The position numbers were made by a program, and so were the translations under genes. 64,000 nucleotides of DNA from Candidatus Roseilinea sp. (GTDB lineage: Bacteria > Chloroflexota > Anaerolineae > J036 > Brachytrichaceae), in assembly GCA_026003755.1 (NCBI GenBank), contig BPHV01000005.1, forward strand, positions 124,001-188,000, given 5' to 3'. The notes under the pieces are model-generated. The model did not search any database. It was not told the DNA's origin and worked only from the letters and a program-made list of their open reading frames with translations. The first letter of the stretch is position 1. Every line of letters starts with the position of its first letter. This document shows positions 61,920-64,000 of this stretch, piece by piece.

Positions 61920-63998
61920 ATGGCAGCTTCGACGCAACCCGGGCTGACGACCGCGGGCGCCCGCCGCCCTGCGGCCTTGTCATTGTGGGCGCGCGTGCGC
62001 GCCTGGTTCACGCCGCTGCGACTGGAGGCCACCTGCGTGGCGGTTACCTTCGTGGCCATGATGGCCGGGCTGCTCACGTCGAACATGGACGTGAATCCAA
62101 CTGTGCCGGCGATCTTCTACCTGGTCGCTTACGTCAGTGGCGGCATCTTCGGTGTGCAGGCCGGCATCGAGTCTCTGCGCCACTTCCAGATAGACGTAGA
62201 CCTGCTCATGGTCCTGGCTGCGCTGGGCGCGGTGGTCATCGGTTCGCCGTTCGAGGGGGCGATGTTGCTGTTCCTGTTTTCGCTCTCGAACGTCTTACAA
62301 GCATACGCCCTGGGGCGCACCCGCAGCGCCATCCAGGCGCTGATGAAACTGCGACCCGAGCGAGCGCTGGTCAAGCGCGATGGCCAGACCCTGCTGATGC
62401 CGATTGAACAACTCGCCATCGGCGACCGTATTCTGGTGCGGCCCGGCGAGCGCGTGCCGTTGGACGGCATCGTTGTGGAGGGCGAAAGCACACTCGATCA
62501 GTCCTCACTCACCGGCGAGTCCATGCCGGTCGGCAAGCGCGTCGGCGACATGGTCTTTGCCGGCACGGTCAATCAGTCCGGCAGCCTGGAAGTGCAGGTC
62601 ACCAAACTGGCTCGCGACTCGACCATCGCCCGGCTGATCCAGATGGTTGAAGAGGCGCAGAGCCAAAAAGCCCCCACCGAGCGCTTCCTGGACAAGTTCG
62701 AGCAAGTGTATGCCGTCGGCGTGATCCTCTTCACGCTGTTGCTGATGATCGTCCCGCCGGCATTCTTCAACGCACCGTTCGAGGCGTCGCTCTACCGCGC
62801 TATCACGGTGATGGTGGTCGCGTCGCCCTGCGCGTTGATCATCAGCACGCCGGCGGCTATTCTCTCGGCCATCGCCAATGGCGCGCGTCGCGGCATCCTC
62901 TTCAAAGGCGGCGCGCACCTGGAGCGCGCCGGCCAGCTCGACATCGTCGCCTTCGACAAGACCGGCACGCTCACGGTAGGCAAGCCGACCGTCACCGACG
63001 TGATGATCATTCCGCTCAACGCCCCAGATTGCGACGAGCAAGCGGATAACGCCGCAGATGATCCATGCCTGCCGGACGTTCCTGAACACGTCCGCAGGGA
63101 ACAAGAGAACATCCTGCTTGCGCTGGCTGCCGCCGTCGAATCCAAATCCGAGCACCCGCTGGCGCTGGCCATTGTGCAAACCGCCAAACATCGCGGCCTG
63201 AACATTCCGGAAGCGACGGACTTCGTGAATACTACGGGCCAGGGTGTGCGGGCGCGGGTTGCTTTCATGGGTGGGCTGACCATCGCCATCGGCAACCCAC
63301 GCTACTTCGCAGACTATCAGGTGGCCGGCATGACGCGCGCCATGCGCCAGGTGGTTCAACTGCAGGACGAGGGCAAGACCTCGGTGTTGGTCGCCAAGAT
63401 CAACGAGGGGCGCGCCAACATCCTGGGCGTCATCGCCATCGCCGACGTCGTCCGCCCCAGCGCCCTCAGCGTCATCCAGCGACTGCGCAAATTGGGCATC
63501 AAACGCACGGTGATGCTCACGGGCGACAACGAACGCGTGGCGCGCGCCGTCGCCCAGCAGACCGGTGTGGACGAGTTCTATGCCGACCTGTTGCCGGCGG
63601 ACAAGGTGGCGCAGATCAAACGCCTGCGCGACGGGGCGGGCAAGCCGAGCACGGTGGCGATGGTTGGCGACGGGGTCAACGATGCGCCGGCGCTGGCCAG
63701 CGCGAGCTTGGGCATTGCGATGGGCGCTGCCGGCACCGACGTGGCGCTCGAGACCGCCGACGTCGTGCTGATGTCGGACGACCTGCGCAATATCCCCTAC
63801 GCGATCTCGCTCAGCCGACAAGCGCGCCGCATCATCATCCAGAATCTGGCATTCGCCATCGCCGTGATCGCCCTGCTGGTGATCGCCGCGCTGGGGTTCG
63901 ATCTGCCTCTCCCCATCGGCGTCGTCGGACACGAGGGCAGCACGGTGATCGTGGTGTTGAACGGGTTGCGCCTCTTGGCGTTCCGCGAGCAGTCGTGA
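61920..63998 (+). CDS. P1B-4-type metal-exporting ATPase (Fe2+/Co2+ class)
   Basis: The start ATG 61920, four bases after the regulator stop, gives 692 residues; the gene ends two bases before the window edge. No N-terminal heavy-metal-binding domain is present. Motifs are LTGESMPVGK (actuator, near 199), membrane motif Ser302-Pro-Cys in VVASPCALIISTP, FDKTGTLTVGKPTV with the phosphorylated Asp near 346, SEHPLALAIV, GDGVNDAPALASASLG, and HEGST near 671 in the last membrane segments. The SPC plus HEGST pair is the signature of subgroup P1B-4, whose members export Fe2+, Co2+ or related ions (PfeT, CtpD, CoaT). The DtxR-family partner favours iron. Loop 365-400 between domains is acidic and Cys-containing. 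Confidence 0.9.
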   Translation: MAASTQPGLTTAGARRPAALSLWARVRAWFTPLRLEATCVAVTFVAMMAGLLTSNMDVNPTVPAIFYLVAYVSGGIFGVQAGIESLRHFQIDVDLLMVLAALGAVVIGSPFEGAMLLFLFSLSNVLQAYALGRTRSAIQALMKLRPERALVKRDGQTLLMPIEQLAIGDRILVRPGERVPLDGIVVEGESTLDQSSLTGESMPVGKRVGDMVFAGTVNQSGSLEVQVTKLARDSTIARLIQMVEEAQSQKAPTERFLDKFEQVYAVGVILFTLLLMIVPPAFFNAPFEASLYRAITVMVVASPCALIISTPAAILSAIANGARRGILFKGGAHLERAGQLDIVAFDKTGTLTVGKPTVTDVMIIPLNAPDCDEQADNAADDPCLPDVPEHVRREQENILLALAAAVESKSEHPLALAIVQTAKHRGLNIPEATDFVNTTGQGVRARVAFMGGLTIAIGNPRYFADYQVAGMTRAMRQVVQLQDEGKTSVLVAKINEGRANILGVIAIADVVRPSALSVIQRLRKLGIKRTVMLTGDNERVARAVAQQTGVDEFYADLLPADKVAQIKRLRDGAGKPSTVAMVGDGVNDAPALASASLGIAMGAAGTDVALETADVVLMSDDLRNIPYAISLSRQARRIIIQNLAFAIAVIALLVIAALGFDLPLPIGVVGHEGSTVIVVLNGLRLLAFREQS

Positions 63999-64000
63999 GC

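Overview
The window is high-GC DNA that most likely comes from a phototrophic member of the Chloroflexota. The main evidence is a bacteriochlorophyll gene block at 38.2-51.4 kb (PucC-like transporter, bchF, bchI, bchD, a methyltransferase, a second PucC-like transporter, bchH, bchC). An Anaerolineae phototroph of the Roseilinea type would fit, but that placement is inference from gene content and protein style, not a phylogeny. No rRNA, tRNA or CRISPR array was recognised. Genes are dense, on both strands, and mostly in small independent units.

Layout. 0-9.4 kb: the N-terminal part of mutS cut by the window edge, a hotdog thioesterase, an AlbA/HATPase regulator, a lamin-tail protein, a tyrosine recombinase homologue with a degraded active site, a membrane protein/esterase pair, lipA, kynB and an HEXXH protein. 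9.5-9.7 kb: an AT-rich spacer with DnaA-box-like nonamers. 9.7-18 kb: E1-alpha dehydrogenase, two glycosyltransferases, an SRPBCC protein, gyrA and a fatty acid desaturase. 18-24.2 kb: two small four-helix membrane proteins, a VWA/CoxE protein and its MoxR ATPase, then clpC with its own terminator. 24.5-31.1 kb: an alpha/beta hydrolase, a TetR-MFS unit with an operator, a Tat-like hypothetical, an M20-type amidohydrolase and an NAD(P)-binding protein. 31.1-37.6 kb: a sugar ABC importer, its LacI regulator and a divergent FGGY kinase, with two good LacI-family operators between the last two.

37.6-51.4 kb: the photosynthesis block. It holds the Mg-chelatase subunits (BchH, BchD, BchI) and two enzymes that turn chlorophyllide-type intermediates into bacteriochlorophyllide a (BchF hydratase, BchC dehydrogenase), plus two PucC/BCD-family transporters that may deliver pigment to complexes. 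Three lesions or insertions stand out. A 955-bp insertion sequence sits exactly between the ribosome binding site and the start codon of the first PucC-like gene. The methyltransferase carries a one-base frameshift. bchH has an in-frame insertion of about 38 codons of simple-repeat-like DNA. Reaction-centre, light-harvesting and bchLNB/XYZ genes are not in the window.

51.6-64 kb: an orphan GAF/PAS histidine kinase, ftsH, a YitT-type membrane protein, ettA, a CapA-like lipoprotein, an enolase-superfamily dehydratase, and a DtxR-family regulator in an operon with a P1B-4 type metal-exporting ATPase (SPC and HEGST motifs), preceded by a clear sigma-70 promoter and an inverted-repeat operator.
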